Shown: positions 1-10,619 of the stretch, in pieces
How the letters are laid out: every line of letters starts with the position of its first letter
Numbering within the stretch: the first letter of the stretch is position 1
Assembly: GCA_019637955.1 (NCBI GenBank)
Contig: JAHBUS010000005.1
Span: 186,001 to 250,000 of the forward strand
Reading direction: 5' to 3'
Source: Pseudobdellovibrionaceae bacterium
Lineage (GTDB): Bacteria > Bdellovibrionota > Bdellovibrionia > Bdellovibrionales > Bdellovibrionaceae
Length of the DNA stretch: 64,000 bases
The notes under the pieces: model-generated
Told to the model about the DNA's origin: nothing
Databases searched by the model: none
The model's input: only the letters and a program-made list of their open reading frames with translations
Position numbers and translations under genes: made by a program

Positions 1-2210
1 AAAAAATTGAAGTGCCTTGCCGGATCGCCAAGCCGAACGAGGACATCTCTGAACCTCACGGGGTCGTGATCGTCCCGCGCGTTTTGCCTGAAAGCGTGCG
101 TCTGCCCGAAGAGCGAATCATTTTTCTTCGTGACGAGGATCTTCTCGGTAAAAAGACGCGCGTGCGCGAGAGCCGTGCGAGCGACGAGTTTTCAAAAAAG
201 GCCAAGCGTCTCAACTTTGGCGATCTTCAGCCCGGCGATTGCGTGGTCCACTTTCAACACGGGATCGGCGTTTACGAAGGTCTGAAGGTCATGGACATTG
301 GCGGAGCCCAGTCCGAGTTCATCCAGATCGCCTACAAGGACAAAGACAAACTGTACCTTCCCGTTTACCGCGTCGGCCAACTGCAAAAGTATGCGGGCCA
401 TGCGGCCACGGCTCTTTTGGACAAGCTCGGCGGAACCGGATGGGAAAAAACCAAATCCAAAGTCAAAGGCGCCATCCGCGATCTCGCCAGCGATCTTCTT
501 CAGCTCTATGCCAAGCGCGCCGAACTCCACCGGCCCAGAATTCCGTTTCCCGAAGAGGACTTCGCGGCCTTTGAGGCTTCATTTCCATTTGATGAGACCG
601 AAGATCAACACCGCGCGATTGATGACATCATCAAAGATTTCCGCTCGACCCGTCCGATGGACCGCCTGATTTGCGGCGACGTCGGCTTCGGCAAAACCGA
701 AGTCGCGATGCGGGCCGCCTTCGCGATGGCGCAAACCAAGAAGCAAGTGGCGGTGATCGCGCCGACCACGGTCTTGAGCTTTCAGCACTTTGAGACCTTC
801 AAGAAACGCTTTCAAGGATGGCCGCTCGAAATCCGCGCGCTCAACCGCTTTGTCTCAAGCGCCGACGTGAAAAAGACCCTTCAAGAAGTCAAAGAAGGAA
901 AGGTCGACATTCTCATCGGCACGCACCGGCTCTTGAGCAAAGATGTGGTGTTCAAAGATCTCGGACTCATGATCGTTGACGAGGAGCAAAAGTTTGGCGT
1001 CGCTCACAAAGAGCGTCTTCGCAAGATGAAAACCAGCGTTGATACCGTGGCGATGTCGGCGACACCCATTCCACGCACGCTCAATATGAGTCTGGTCGGC
1101 ATCCGCGATTTTTCGCTGATCAACACCGCGCCGGTCGACCGCCTTCCCACGCGAACGTTCATCACCAAGTGGGACGAAGAGACCATTCGAAAATCCATTC
1201 TGAGCGAGATCTCGAGGGGCGGACAGGTCTACTTCATTCACAACCGCGTCCAGAGCATTTACGGTCTTGCCGATGAGCTGCGCACGCTCGTTCCCGAGGC
1301 GCGCCTGCGCGTCGGGCACGGACAAATGGAAGAAGAAGATCTCGAAAAAACCATGATCGATTTCTTTAATCACGAGATCGACGTTCTGGTTTGCACCACC
1401 ATCGTCGAATCCGGCATGGACGTTCCTCGGGCCAACACCATGTTTATCGACCAGGCTCACATGATGGGGCTGTCGCAGCTCTACCAACTGCGCGGTCGCG
1501 TCGGACGTTCGAAACAACGCGCGTACTGCTATTTGATTCTTCCGCGTGGCAAGCAGATCGACAAACAAGCGCAGGAGCGCCTGAAGGTGATCCAAGAGAA
1601 CACCGCGCTCGGCTCCGGAATCCGCATTGCTCAGTACGACCTCGAGCTTCGCGGCGCGGGCAATATTTTGGGCGAAGATCAATCGGGTCATATCAACTCG
1701 GTCGGTTACGAGCTCTACATGGATCTTTTGAATGAGACCGTGGCCTCCATGCGCGGCGAGCCGGTGGATGAAATGCACCTGGAACCCGAGATCAATCTGC
1801 GAATCCCCGCGATGATTCCCGATAACTACATCCCTGATATCCGCATGCGCCTGTCTTATTATAAGGCCCTGGCGGATATCAGAACCCCCGACGAACTCGA
1901 GGAGATCGAACGCGAACTCAAAGACCAATTCGGCGAGATTCCCGAACCCGCACTGAATCTGATGGGACTCATGCTGATCCGTGCGCAGTGCAAAGCCTTG
2001 GGAGTTCGTGATCTCTCGGCCGGACTTAAAAATGTGTCGTTGGTTTTCACGGAGCGCACCAAGCTCAAACCTGAGATTGTGATCCAGCTCGCGATGCGCG
2101 AAAATAAAAAATACGCCATCACGCCGGACAACCGTTTGAACATCCGGATGAATGCGATCACGTGGCCCGCCGTTTACGACGAACTCACGCAGCTTTTAAA
2201 ACACGTTTAG
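1..2210 (+). CDS. mfd: Transcription-repair coupling factor Mfd, 5'-truncated by window edge
   Basis: Mfd is an ATP-driven translocase that removes stalled RNA polymerase from DNA lesions and recruits the UvrA/B excision machinery. The reading frame is open from the first bases, so the N-terminal UvrB-like part lies outside the window; about 735 residues remain of a family usually near 1150. Counting from the GTG at base 12, a CarD-like RNA-polymerase-interacting segment ([16 protein letters not shown]) is at residues 75-90, Walker A (GDVGFGKTE) at about 222-230, the DEEQ box at 323-326, the SATPIPRT motif near 350 and helicase motif VI (LRGRVGR) near 493. The C-terminal 200 residues match the TRCF domain in position. 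It overlaps the convergent barrel-protein gene by 4 bases. Identification is firm; the true start is not visible. Confidence 0.97.
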   Translation, partial: KIEVPCRIAKPNEDISEPHGVVIVPRVLPESVRLPEERIIFLRDEDLLGKKTRVRESRASDEFSKKAKRLNFGDLQPGDCVVHFQHGIGVYEGLKVMDIGGAQSEFIQIAYKDKDKLYLPVYRVGQLQKYAGHAATALLDKLGGTGWEKTKSKVKGAIRDLASDLLQLYAKRAELHRPRIPFPEEDFAAFEASFPFDETEDQHRAIDDIIKDFRSTRPMDRLICGDVGFGKTEVAMRAAFAMAQTKKQVAVIAPTTVLSFQHFETFKKRFQGWPLEIRALNRFVSSADVKKTLQEVKEGKVDILIGTHRLLSKDVVFKDLGLMIVDEEQKFGVAHKERLRKMKTSVDTVAMSATPIPRTLNMSLVGIRDFSLINTAPVDRLPTRTFITKWDEETIRKSILSEISRGGQVYFIHNRVQSIYGLADELRTLVPEARLRVGHGQMEEEDLEKTMIDFFNHEIDVLVCTTIVESGMDVPRANTMFIDQAHMMGLSQLYQLRGRVGRSKQRAYCYLILPRGKQIDKQAQERLKVIQENTALGSGIRIAQYDLELRGAGNILGEDQSGHINSVGYELYMDLLNETVASMRGEPVDEMHLEPEINLRIPAMIPDNYIPDIRMRLSYYKALADIRTPDELEEIERELKDQFGEIPEPALNLMGLMLIRAQCKALGVRDLSAGLKNVSLVFTERTKLKPEIVIQLAMRENKKYAITPDNRLNIRMNAITWPAVYDELTQLLKHV

Positions 2211-2974
2211 AATTCGAGCTTAAGACCCGCGCCCCACGTCATCGCCGTCGCCAGATCGGGACGCGAATTGGCTTGCGACTGAGTCATGAAGATATTCACG
2301 TAAGCATTGTCGAGGCCCGATTCGCTGAGCGCTCGCAACGACGCATCGGGGTCGAGCCAGTTCAATTGCACAAGGGCACCCGCCGTCCATCCCATGAGAA
2401 TGCCCGAGGTTCCACTCTCCGAAACGTTGGTGGCTTTTTCTTCGTAGTCGATTTGGTAGACGTCCATTTGCGCGTAGGGAACGACGTAGGGCTCGGTAAA
2501 GAGCATGTCGAGCCAAAGACCGAAATGCGTGCCGACTTTTGAAAGCTTCAGCGTGGTCGGATCACCGCTACGCGAGTCCGAAACCGATCCCATTTCGTAA
2601 GAGAGCTCGGCCGTCAGCGAAGCGAAGTCCAAATTGTACTTGGCGCCGCCCTGGAGACCAAACATCGGAACCGTGTTGGTCCCGAATAAGGTTTCGTACG
2701 TCGTTGAGTCGATATCGGATTGATACCCGGTCGGATCGTAGTTCTCGTAAGCCATTCCGAAGAGGTAGCCCCAATCACTGCGCCGTTCTTTGTACGGCAG
2801 AAGTGCCGCCGGTCCGTACTCGATTTCGACGAGCGGAATGTTGTCGGCTTCTGGATCCGGAAGATCCGACTGCACCGCCATCGCCGCCATGGGAGCGAGA
2901 ACCGCGCACGCGATAAGAACGGAGGAAATGAAGCGGGCCGCAAGGCCGAGGTCTAATTTGAGTCGGGTCCCCAT
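2207..2974 (-). CDS. Predicted outer-membrane beta-barrel protein (hypothetical)
   Basis: A 255-residue protein that I cannot assign to a named family. It begins with a signal peptide (positive start, hydrophobic core around residues 14-30, Ala-rich cleavage region near MAAMA). The mature part is rich in alternating polar and aromatic residues with many Gly/Tyr/Thr, and it ends in Phe (GLKLEF), the usual C-terminal signature of barrels inserted by BamA. The ATG at 2974 is preceded by a GGAAAG ribosome site; the longer frame reaching 3166 would run through the divergent neighbour and is rejected. It is divergent from the exported GH3 hydrolase, with only 34 bases between start codons, so the two may be co-regulated. 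Porin-like or structural function is inference. Confidence 0.75.
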   Translation of the reverse strand: MGTRLKLDLGLAARFISSVLIACAVLAPMAAMAVQSDLPDPEADNIPLVEIEYGPAALLPYKERRSDWGYLFGMAYENYDPTGYQSDIDSTTYETLFGTNTVPMFGLQGGAKYNLDFASLTAELSYEMGSVSDSRSGDPTTLKLSKVGTHFGLWLDMLFTEPYVVPYAQMDVYQIDYEEKATNVSESGTSGILMGWTAGALVQLNWLDPDASLRALSESGLDNAYVNIFMTQSQANSRPDLATAMTWGAGLKLEF

Positions 2975-3008
2975 AGTTCTTTCCAGTTGCATCAACGAAG
3001 ATGAATCT

Positions 3009-4604
3009 ATGAACAACTTTATCAGATCAGCTCGCTCCTTCTGGAGCGCCGCGTGCATCACGCTCTCGATTCTGGCCGTTCTGCCGGCCTCGGCCGGACC
3101 TTCGGGGCGCTCGGGGACGGCGGCGGCGCCGGCTGATGAGATTGGCGAGCTCCTCATCGTGGGCATTCACTCCGCCGTCCTGGACCAAAAGACCGAAGAC
3201 CACTTGGTGAAGCTTTGTCCCGGTTCAATTTTGCTCTTTAAAAGAAATTTGGTTTCGAATCAGCAAACTCTCTCCTTGGTGAAGCGTCTGCGCGAGCTGC
3301 ACGCGAAGTGCTCACGCCACCCGCTTTTCTTGGGCGTCGATCAAGAAGGCGGGACGGTCAGCCGTCTGCCGTTTGATCCGCCCCTTCCGAGCGCGTGGGC
3401 CCTCGGGCAGACCCGGGACCCCTCGGTCGTCGAGGCCTTGGGCCGCGAGGTCGGACGTTCGCTGCGCCGCCTAGGTTTCAATATGAACCTGGCGCCGGTT
3501 CTCGATCTTGGAAACGAAAACAAGAAAAGCTTCATCGGATCCCGCTCGTTTGGCGAGAGTCCCGAGGTCGTCGCGCAGATGGGAACCGCTTATTCTCTGG
3601 GGCTCATCAAAGCTCAAGTGCTGCCCGTTGCGAAGCACTACCCGGGCTTGGGCTCGGGCGAAAACGATCCTCACCTTGTGATGGTTCGCCGCTCGATCGC
3701 GCAAGAGTCTCTCGAGAAACAGGATCTCGCTCCCTTTCGGGCGTACACCGAGCTATTTCCGACGGGCCTCATGCCTTCGCATTTGGTTTATCCGATGGCC
3801 ACCGAAGACAATACGCCCGGTACTTTTTCGCGCACGCTGCTGCAGAGCTGGCTTCGGGACGGCATGAACTATCAAGGCCTCGTCGTTTCGGATGACTTGC
3901 AGATGAAAGGCGCCGGCGAAACAAAAACGATCGGTGAAAACGTCATCTCGTCGCTGAACGCGGGCGTCGACATCGCCATGATTTCGTGGTCTTCGCGCGA
4001 TCAGTGGTTGGCCGCGCAAGCCATTCAAAACGCGCTCAGATCTGGAGCCCTGTCTCGTGCGAGTTTCGAAGAGAAGGTTGCACGCGTGCGCAAAACCAAA
4101 CGCATCATCTCCCAATCCGAAATCGGCACCTCGCTTCGCAAAGACGACTTGTTGATCCAAGGAAGCCACGCTTACACGACCCTGGCGGCTCAGGTTCTCG
4201 AAAAAAATCTGGCCCGGCTCTCGCCGCTGCCGAGTCGGTCCGCTCCCGATCGAGTTTTTATTTGGCCCTTGGATCTTCGAACAAAATGGCAGATCGAACG
4301 TATTTTATTGAAACCCGTCTACTCCGCCGACTCGAAAGAATTTAAACAGATCAGAAAAAACGATCTGATCATCGCTTTCGCTCGCAACAAAAGATCCGTG
4401 CGCAGTCTGCTGGGCTGGCGCAACTCGCTGCGCGCGCAAACTCTTGTGATCAACCAGGTTGAGCCTGGTGCGCTCCTGAAACACGGCCGCGACGCGGGCT
4501 TTTACCATGAGTGGGCCGTCTTCATGGACCATCCCATGCTGGCCCCTGAAATAGCAAAAAGGCTCCATCACCGATGGAGCCCTGCACTTGTTTTGAATAA
4601 ATAG
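3009..4604 (+). CDS. Exported glycoside hydrolase family 3, NagZ-like beta-N-acetylhexosaminidase
   Basis: A 531-residue member of GH3. NagZ enzymes cut beta-N-acetylglucosamine from muropeptides. The substrate-binding/catalytic loop KHYPGLG is at about 209-215, followed by NDPH near 219-222, matching the Asp-His acid/base dyad of NagZ. The nucleophile motif SDDLQM is near 293-298. Unlike the cytoplasmic E. coli enzyme (about 341 residues), this one starts with a signal peptide (hydrophobic residues about 10-28 ending ASA) and has about 130 extra C-terminal residues after the catalytic barrel. The ATG at 3009 is chosen because it gives a clean signal peptide; upstream in-frame codons run antisense through the divergent gene. 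Periplasmic or extracellular peptidoglycan cleavage is inferred from the signal peptide. Confidence 0.88.
   Translation: MNNFIRSARSFWSAACITLSILAVLPASAGPSGRSGTAAAPADEIGELLIVGIHSAVLDQKTEDHLVKLCPGSILLFKRNLVSNQQTLSLVKRLRELHAKCSRHPLFLGVDQEGGTVSRLPFDPPLPSAWALGQTRDPSVVEALGREVGRSLRRLGFNMNLAPVLDLGNENKKSFIGSRSFGESPEVVAQMGTAYSLGLIKAQVLPVAKHYPGLGSGENDPHLVMVRRSIAQESLEKQDLAPFRAYTELFPTGLMPSHLVYPMATEDNTPGTFSRTLLQSWLRDGMNYQGLVVSDDLQMKGAGETKTIGENVISSLNAGVDIAMISWSSRDQWLAAQAIQNALRSGALSRASFEEKVARVRKTKRIISQSEIGTSLRKDDLLIQGSHAYTTLAAQVLEKNLARLSPLPSRSAPDRVFIWPLDLRTKWQIERILLKPVYSADSKEFKQIRKNDLIIAFARNKRSVRSLLGWRNSLRAQTLVINQVEPGALLKHGRDAGFYHEWAVFMDHPMLAPEIAKRLHHRWSPALVLNK
4556..4581 (-). terminator. Intrinsic terminator of the atp operon inside the GH3 gene
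   Basis: Perfect 9-bp stem (GGCTCCATC / GATGGAGCC) with a 3-base loop. Read on the minus strand it is followed at once by five T residues. It lies about 30 bases past the atpC stop codon, so it fits a terminator for the F1 operon, although it is wholly within the 3' coding end of the convergent GH3 gene. On the plus strand no U-tract follows. Confidence 0.8.
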
Positions 4605-4610
4605 GACTGA

Positions 4611-5018
4611 TTAGCGCAGGCCTTGCGCCAGATCGAGCTCGGCGTTCAAGCGGGCAATATCTTTTTGGATCTTTTCCCACTGATCGTCATCGAGGGTCTC
4701 GGTCATCATGCGAGCTTCGTTGTTTTTGAGCTGCTCTTGATCGGCTTTGGTGTCCACTTCGCTCGCGTGAACCGCGCGCTCGGCCAAAACCGAAACGCCT
4801 TCACCCGAAACTTGGCAGTAACCCCAGCTGATCGCCAGCTTGTCGGTTTGACCGTTTTTCAAACGGTACGACAAAATCCCCGGCTCAAGAGTTGTCATGA
4901 GCGGAGCGTGTCCCGGCAAGATGTTGAGCTCACCCGCGTAAGCCGGAAGAGTGATCTCTTCCAGCTCCTGATCGACAACCAGTCGCTTTTCGGGGGTGAC
5001 CAGATTCAATTTAAACAT
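4611..5018 (-). CDS. atpC: ATP synthase F1 epsilon subunit
   Basis: A 135-residue central-stalk subunit that couples rotor rotation to catalysis and can inhibit ATP hydrolysis. The N-terminal beta-sandwich is recognisable (FKLNLVTPEKRLVVDQELEE, then LPAYAGELNILPGHAPLMT at about 25-43), followed by a C-terminal helical hairpin region rich in Glu/Gln/Asp. The length is normal for bacteria. It is the last gene of the seven-gene minus-strand operon, separated from atpD by three bases, and is followed by the hairpin terminator inside the convergent GH3 gene. Confidence 0.97.
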   Translation of the reverse strand: MFKLNLVTPEKRLVVDQELEEITLPAYAGELNILPGHAPLMTTLEPGILSYRLKNGQTDKLAISWGYCQVSGEGVSVLAERAVHASEVDTKADQEQLKNNEARMMTETLDDDQWEKIQKDIARLNAELDLAQGLR

Positions 5019-5021
5019 GGA

Positions 5022-6443
<1,422 letters not shown>

Positions 6444-6451
6444 TCAAAAAA

Positions 6452-7333
6452 TTAAAGTGCTTCCGCGCCGCTGACGATCTCGATCAACTCTGTGGTGATC
6501 TTCTCTTGGCGGAGCTTGTTGTACGTCAGGGTCAATTTCGCCAAAACGTCTTTGGCATTATTGGTCGCGTTTTCCATCGCCGTCATGCGCGCGCCGTGTT
6601 CGGACGCCACGCTCTCGGCCATGTACCGGAACATCTGAATGCTAAAGTGTTTGACCAACAATTGTTCGATCATGAGTTCGGGCGCCGGCTCGAAGATCAT
6701 ATCTTGCGAGAAACCCAAGGCCGAGCTCTCGCCGCCGCTCAGAGTTTGCTTCGACAAGTCGATCGGAAGCAGGGTCTCGCAGACCACGGTTTGAGAGATC
6801 GCCGATTTGAACTCATTGTAAACAATCCGGATCTCTTGATACTCGCCCGCCAAATAGCGCTTCACGAGCTTTTCGGCCATGGTGCTGGCGAGATCGAGCG
6901 AAATCTCTTTGTCGAGTTTCGTCAACGATTCGATCGGCGTGATTCCACGGCGCATGAAGAAGTCGAGCGAACGGCGACCGATAAAGATCGTGTCGACGGC
7001 TTCATATTTGGGTTTATTTTGGCGCAGGTACTGATCGACGAAGCGGTTGATCTGGGCGTTGAAACCGCCGCAGAGACCGCGATCCGAAGACAAGACCACA
7101 AGCAGTACTTTTCGAACCTCGGTCGGAGGCGTGAACAACGGGTGCGACACACGGCCGGTGGCCGCGATATTGGCGATCACCCGGAGCAAAGACTGAGCGT
7201 AAGGACGCATATTGACGATTGCGTTCTGCGCCTTTCTCAGTTTTGCCGCAGACACGAGCTTCATCGCTTTCGTGATCTGCTGTGTGTTCCTGGTCGTATC
7301 GATTCTCGACCGGATATCCTTTAAGCTGGGCAT
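6452..7333 (-). CDS. atpG: ATP synthase F1 gamma subunit
   Basis: A 293-residue rotor shaft subunit. The N-terminus PSLKDIRSRIDTTRNTQQIT and the downstream KAMKLVSAAKLRKAQ are the conserved coiled-coil start of gamma. The C-terminus (MTAMENATNNAKD...LTLTYNKLRQ) is the conserved end helix that inserts in the alpha/beta head. The ATG at 7333 has a GGAGAG ribosome site directly upstream and matches the family start; the TTG at 7345 adds four residues and is less likely. An 8-bp hairpin with a UUCG loop precedes the gene in the atpA-atpG spacer. Confidence 0.98.
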   Translation of the reverse strand: MPSLKDIRSRIDTTRNTQQITKAMKLVSAAKLRKAQNAIVNMRPYAQSLLRVIANIAATGRVSHPLFTPPTEVRKVLLVVLSSDRGLCGGFNAQINRFVDQYLRQNKPKYEAVDTIFIGRRSLDFFMRRGITPIESLTKLDKEISLDLASTMAEKLVKRYLAGEYQEIRIVYNEFKSAISQTVVCETLLPIDLSKQTLSGGESSALGFSQDMIFEPAPELMIEQLLVKHFSIQMFRYMAESVASEHGARMTAMENATNNAKDVLAKLTLTYNKLRQEKITTELIEIVSGAEAL

Positions 7334-7349
7334 CTCTCTCTCCAAATTG

Positions 7350-7369
7350 GGCGCTCTCGAAAGAGCGCC
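7350..7369 (-). other. Perfect hairpin with UUCG tetraloop in the atpA-atpG spacer
   Basis: The transcript strand reads GGCGCTCT-TTCG-AGAGCGCC, a perfect 8-bp stem capped by the stable UUCG loop. No U-tract follows, so it is not an intrinsic terminator. It sits in the 53-base spacer between the atpA stop and the atpG start. Such a hairpin could stabilise a processed atpA 3' end or tune subunit ratios; that role is inference. Confidence 0.6.
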
Positions 7370-7386
7370 TTAAGTGCCAGAATCCG

Positions 7387-8898
7387 TTATTGGAAAATCG
7401 CTTTGAATTCGTCGGTCGCCGATTTGACATTGGCTTTGATGTCGTCGGTGATCGCTTTTTTCTCGGCGATGTTCTTGAGGATGTGCGAGTGCTTGGTTTT
7501 CAAGAACTCGAGGTATTCCTTCTCGAAGCGTTTGATCTCGGTTTCTTTCACATGGTCCATGTAACCGTTTGTCGCGGCCCAGATCACAACGATTTGCTCT
7601 TCGACTTTCGCGGGCGAGTACTGTCCCTGTTTGAGGACCTCAACCAGGCGGCGTCCACGAGCGAGCTGTTTCTGAGAAGCGGCATCCAGGTCCGACGCGA
7701 ACGCGGCGAAAGCCTCGAGAGCACGGAACTGAGCGAGTTCAAGCTTCAGAGTTCCCGCGACTTGTTTCATCGCTTTGATCTGAGCGGCACCACCGACGCG
7801 CGAAACGGATTTACCCACATCGATCGCGGGACGGATCCCTTTGTAGAACAGATCCGACTGCAAGAAGATTTGACCGTCCGTGATCGAGATCACGTTCGTG
7901 GGGATGTACGCCGAGATATCGCCGGCCTGAGTCTCGATGATCGGAAGGGCTGTGAGCGAACCGCCGCCTTTATCAGCCGACATTTTCGCCGCACGCTCCA
8001 GAAGACGCGAGTGGAGATAGAAAACGTCGCCAGGGTAAGCTTCGCGTCCGGGAGGACGGCGGAGCAAGAGCGACATTTGACGGTACGCCTGAGCTTGTTT
8101 GGTCAAATCATCGTAGATGATCAGAGCGTGGCGGCCGGTATCACGGAAGTATTCGGCCATGGCGGTTCCGGTGTAGGCGGCCAAGAACTGCATGGGAGCC
8201 GGATCCGACGCATTCGCCGTGATGATCGTGGTGTACTCAAGGGCGCCTGCTGCACGGAGTTTTTCAACAACGAGAGCGACGGTCGATTGTTTCTGGCCGA
8301 TGGCGACGTAGAAACACTGAACGTTTTGGCCTTTTTGATTGATGATGGTGTCGATCGCGATCGCGGTCTTACCCGTTTGACGGTCACCGATGATGAGCTC
8401 ACGCTGACCACGGCCGATCGGGATCATGGCGTCGATCGCTTTGATCCCTGTTTGCATGGGCTCGCTGACCGACTGGCGGTAAACGATACCAGGGGCTTTC
8501 AGCTCAACGACGCGCGAGTGGGGCGTGCTAGCCGCGCCCTTGCCGTCAATCGGAATACCGAGAGCGTTCACGACGCGGCCAAGGAGAGCCTCGCCCACGG
8601 GAACTTCGACGATTTTTTTGGTGCGCTTAACGAGGTCGCCTTCTTTGATCGTACGGTCTTCACCGAAGATCACGACGCCCACGAAAGATTCTTCAAGGTT
8701 GAGAGCCATACCGAAGACGTCTCCGGGGAACTCAACGAGCTCACCCGCCATCACGTTTTCGAGTCCGTAGATACGGGCCACACCGTCACCGATCGAAAGA
8801 ACGGTTCCAGTTTCGCTCACTTCAATCTTTTTATTGTACTGGGCGATCTGGTCTTTAAGAACTCGGCTAATTTCTTCTGCGCGAATTTGCGTTTCCAT
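7387..8898 (-). CDS. atpA: ATP synthase F1 alpha subunit
   Basis: A 503-residue non-catalytic nucleotide-binding subunit of F1. It contains the N-terminal beta-barrel signature ([19 protein letters not shown] near 27-45), the P-loop [13 protein letters not shown] near 170 and the alpha signature region around [17 protein letters not shown]. The length is standard. It starts two bases after the atpH stop, so translation is probably coupled. Partner genes are atpH upstream and atpG downstream. Confidence 0.99.
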   Translation of the reverse strand: METQIRAEEISRVLKDQIAQYNKKIEVSETGTVLSIGDGVARIYGLENVMAGELVEFPGDVFGMALNLEESFVGVVIFGEDRTIKEGDLVKRTKKIVEVPVGEALLGRVVNALGIPIDGKGAASTPHSRVVELKAPGIVYRQSVSEPMQTGIKAIDAMIPIGRGQRELIIGDRQTGKTAIAIDTIINQKGQNVQCFYVAIGQKQSTVALVVEKLRAAGALEYTTIITANASDPAPMQFLAAYTGTAMAEYFRDTGRHALIIYDDLTKQAQAYRQMSLLLRRPPGREAYPGDVFYLHSRLLERAAKMSADKGGGSLTALPIIETQAGDISAYIPTNVISITDGQIFLQSDLFYKGIRPAIDVGKSVSRVGGAAQIKAMKQVAGTLKLELAQFRALEAFAAFASDLDAASQKQLARGRRLVEVLKQGQYSPAKVEEQIVVIWAATNGYMDHVKETEIKRFEKEYLEFLKTKHSHILKNIAEKKAITDDIKANVKSATDEFKAIFQ

Positions 8899-8900
8899 GA

Positions 8901-9443
8901 TTAATTGGCTCTCCTGTTTAATTCATCACTCAATTTAGTCAGGTGCGATTTCAAGCTGTCGTCGAAAGTCCAGCCACCCACCTGCGTGACCATACCGCCC
9001 AACAACGTCGGGTCTACTTCGTAGGTCAGAATCACTTTTTTCTTGGTCACTTTTGTCACGGTCTCTTCGATGCGTTTTTGCTCGTCGGCCGACACGGGGG
9101 TCGCCGAACGAACCACGCCGCGGGTCACGCCGTGCGCCTCGTCCGAGATCGCTTCGAAAGCCTTCGAAACTTCGGCGAACTGGGACAGGCGGTTTTTCTC
9201 GGCCATCACCTTGAGCGTGCTCAAGAGCTCGTCCGAAACTTTCGCGCGCAAGGCGCCCTCGAGAGCCTTGATCTTTTGCTCGGGATTGATCAAGGGCGAG
9301 AGGAGAAAGTCTTGAATGTCTTTGTTTTGATCGTAAACGTCGGCCAAAACGCGAAGTTCGCCGAACACGCGGTCCGCCGATCCTTTTGCTTGAGCGACTT
9401 CATGCAGGGCACGTGCATAGCGCTGAGAGATTTCGCTGATCAT
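8901..9443 (-). CDS. atpH: ATP synthase delta subunit
   Basis: A 180-residue peripheral-stalk subunit that joins the b/b' stalk to the top of F1. The N-terminal domain ([17 protein letters not shown]) and the C-terminal segment ([20 protein letters not shown], with the conserved Gly-Gly) are diagnostic of the delta/OSCP family. Its ATG overlaps the atpF stop by four bases (ATGA type), indicating translational coupling. Confidence 0.97.
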   Translation of the reverse strand: MISEISQRYARALHEVAQAKGSADRVFGELRVLADVYDQNKDIQDFLLSPLINPEQKIKALEGALRAKVSDELLSTLKVMAEKNRLSQFAEVSKAFEAISDEAHGVTRGVVRSATPVSADEQKRIEETVTKVTKKKVILTYEVDPTLLGGMVTQVGGWTFDDSLKSHLTKLSDELNRRAN

Positions 9444-10048
9444 TGTTGTACCGTTCCGATGTTCTGAATGAAATCGCCTTGCAGACGTTTATGGTCTTCG
9501 GACGACACCTTCTGTTCGATGGTTTCTTGAGCTAAGCGCGTGGCTTCACGGATGGTTTGATCACGCAGTTGAGTGCGGGCCCGCTCCACTTCAACCTGAG
9601 CGGTGCGGCCGGCCTCTTCTTGGATTTTTTTGGCCTGGGCCTGGGCTTCTTGGATGATCTGATTGCGCATGTCCGCCGCTTCGGCTTTGGCCCGCGAAAT
9701 CGACTCCTCCGCCGTGGTCTCAAGCTTGGTGAGTTGATTTTTGATTTCGTCGTGTTCGCGCTCGGCCTGACGTTTTGCCGCCTGAGCTTTTTCGGCCGTC
9801 GCCAAAAAGGCGGCCTGTTTTTCTTTGAAGAAGGCACGAACCGAATTTTTCAGGAAGTAGACCATCGCGACGAGCAGGATGCCGACGTTGATCGCTTGGT
9901 AAATCACGGTCTTTACGGTTTTCTCGTCCATACCATGGCCGCCACCGTGGCCGTGCTCGCCGCCCGCGGCGAACACCATGGTGGGAACCAGAATCAGGAA
10001 CAAGGTTGTCAGGAGTTTTGTTCGCCCTTGGCGAATCGAGAGTGTCAT
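9440..10048 (-). CDS. atpF: ATP synthase F0 b subunit with signal-like N-terminus and His/Gly-rich segment
   Basis: A 202-residue b-type subunit of the peripheral stator stalk. A signal-peptide-like segment (residues about 10-28, ending FAA) is followed by a His/Gly-rich stretch (GGEHGHGGGHG, about 29-39). Then come the usual membrane helix (about 46-66, INVGILLVAMVYFL) and a long charged coiled coil to the C-terminus. Leader-bearing b subunits occur in some deltaproteobacterial-type lineages; the His-rich insert is not a feature I know from standard b subunits. It lies between the b' gene and atpH, overlapping atpH by four bases. Confidence 0.95.
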   Translation of the reverse strand: MTLSIRQGRTKLLTTLFLILVPTMVFAAGGEHGHGGGHGMDEKTVKTVIYQAINVGILLVAMVYFLKNSVRAFFKEKQAAFLATAEKAQAAKRQAEREHDEIKNQLTKLETTAEESISRAKAEAADMRNQIIQEAQAQAKKIQEEAGRTAQVEVERARTQLRDQTIREATRLAQETIEQKVSSEDHKRLQGDFIQNIGTVQQ

Positions 10049-10067
10049 CGTCCGTCCTCTTTAATGC

Positions 10068-10508
10068 TTACGCTTTTTTTGAGAGAAGTTTGGCCACCAT
10101 GGCTTGCGCGATCGAGGGCGTTTCTTCTTTCATTTTTTTCGAAGCTTCAACCAACTCCGTCGAAACTCGGCGCGAAGTCTCCTCGACGAGCTTCGCGGTT
10201 TCGGCACGGGATTTCGAAATCAGGACCTCTTGTTCACGAGCGGCCTCACCGCGATGAGCATCGAAAATGGATTTGATTTGAGTCGAGATTTCGCGAGCCT
10301 TTTTTTCGTAAGCCAAACGCATTTCGCCGGCTTGTTTCGAGAGTTCAACGGCCGCTTCTTCGCCGCCTTTGGTGCGCTTTTCGCGCTCGAGGAGCGCTTC
10401 GGTGTAAGGGCCGAACGCAATCGACGAGAGTGCAAAAAAGGCGAAGGTCGCAATGACGAAGAGATACAGCACGGTGCTATCGATTCCGAGGGCGTGAAGA
10501 ACTTCCAT
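10068..10508 (-). CDS. ATP synthase F0 b' subunit (second b-type stalk protein)
   Basis: A 146-residue protein with one N-terminal membrane helix (LYLFVIATFAFFALSSIAF, about 13-31), a conserved FGPYTEALLERE turn and a long charged coiled coil, as expected for b'. Together with atpF it would form a heterodimeric stator, as in cyanobacteria and several proteobacterial groups. The ATG at 10508 is preceded by AAGGAT at good spacing; a GTG nine codons upstream is the alternative. It is first in the F1/stalk operon, and the 110-base upstream gap should hold the operon promoter. Confidence 0.93.
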   Translation of the reverse strand: MEVLHALGIDSTVLYLFVIATFAFFALSSIAFGPYTEALLEREKRTKGGEEAAVELSKQAGEMRLAYEKKAREISTQIKSIFDAHRGEAAREQEVLISKSRAETAKLVEETSRRVSTELVEASKKMKEETPSIAQAMVAKLLSKKA

Positions 10509-10619
10509 TGAATGAAATCCTTTGTATTCGCGCACATGGCGCGACTTTTAAGTTCTTATAAAGATCGCTCGGAGTTAGCACTCGAGAGAAATTACGGTCA
10601 AGGAGTTTGGCGGGCGCGC

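Noticed and set aside
10575-10601. TTAGCACTC, one arm of a CIRCE heat-shock element, in the atp upstream gap
   Set aside because: The second arm GAGTGCTAA is missing at the required 9-base spacing (TACGGTCAA is found), so an HrcA operator is not supported.
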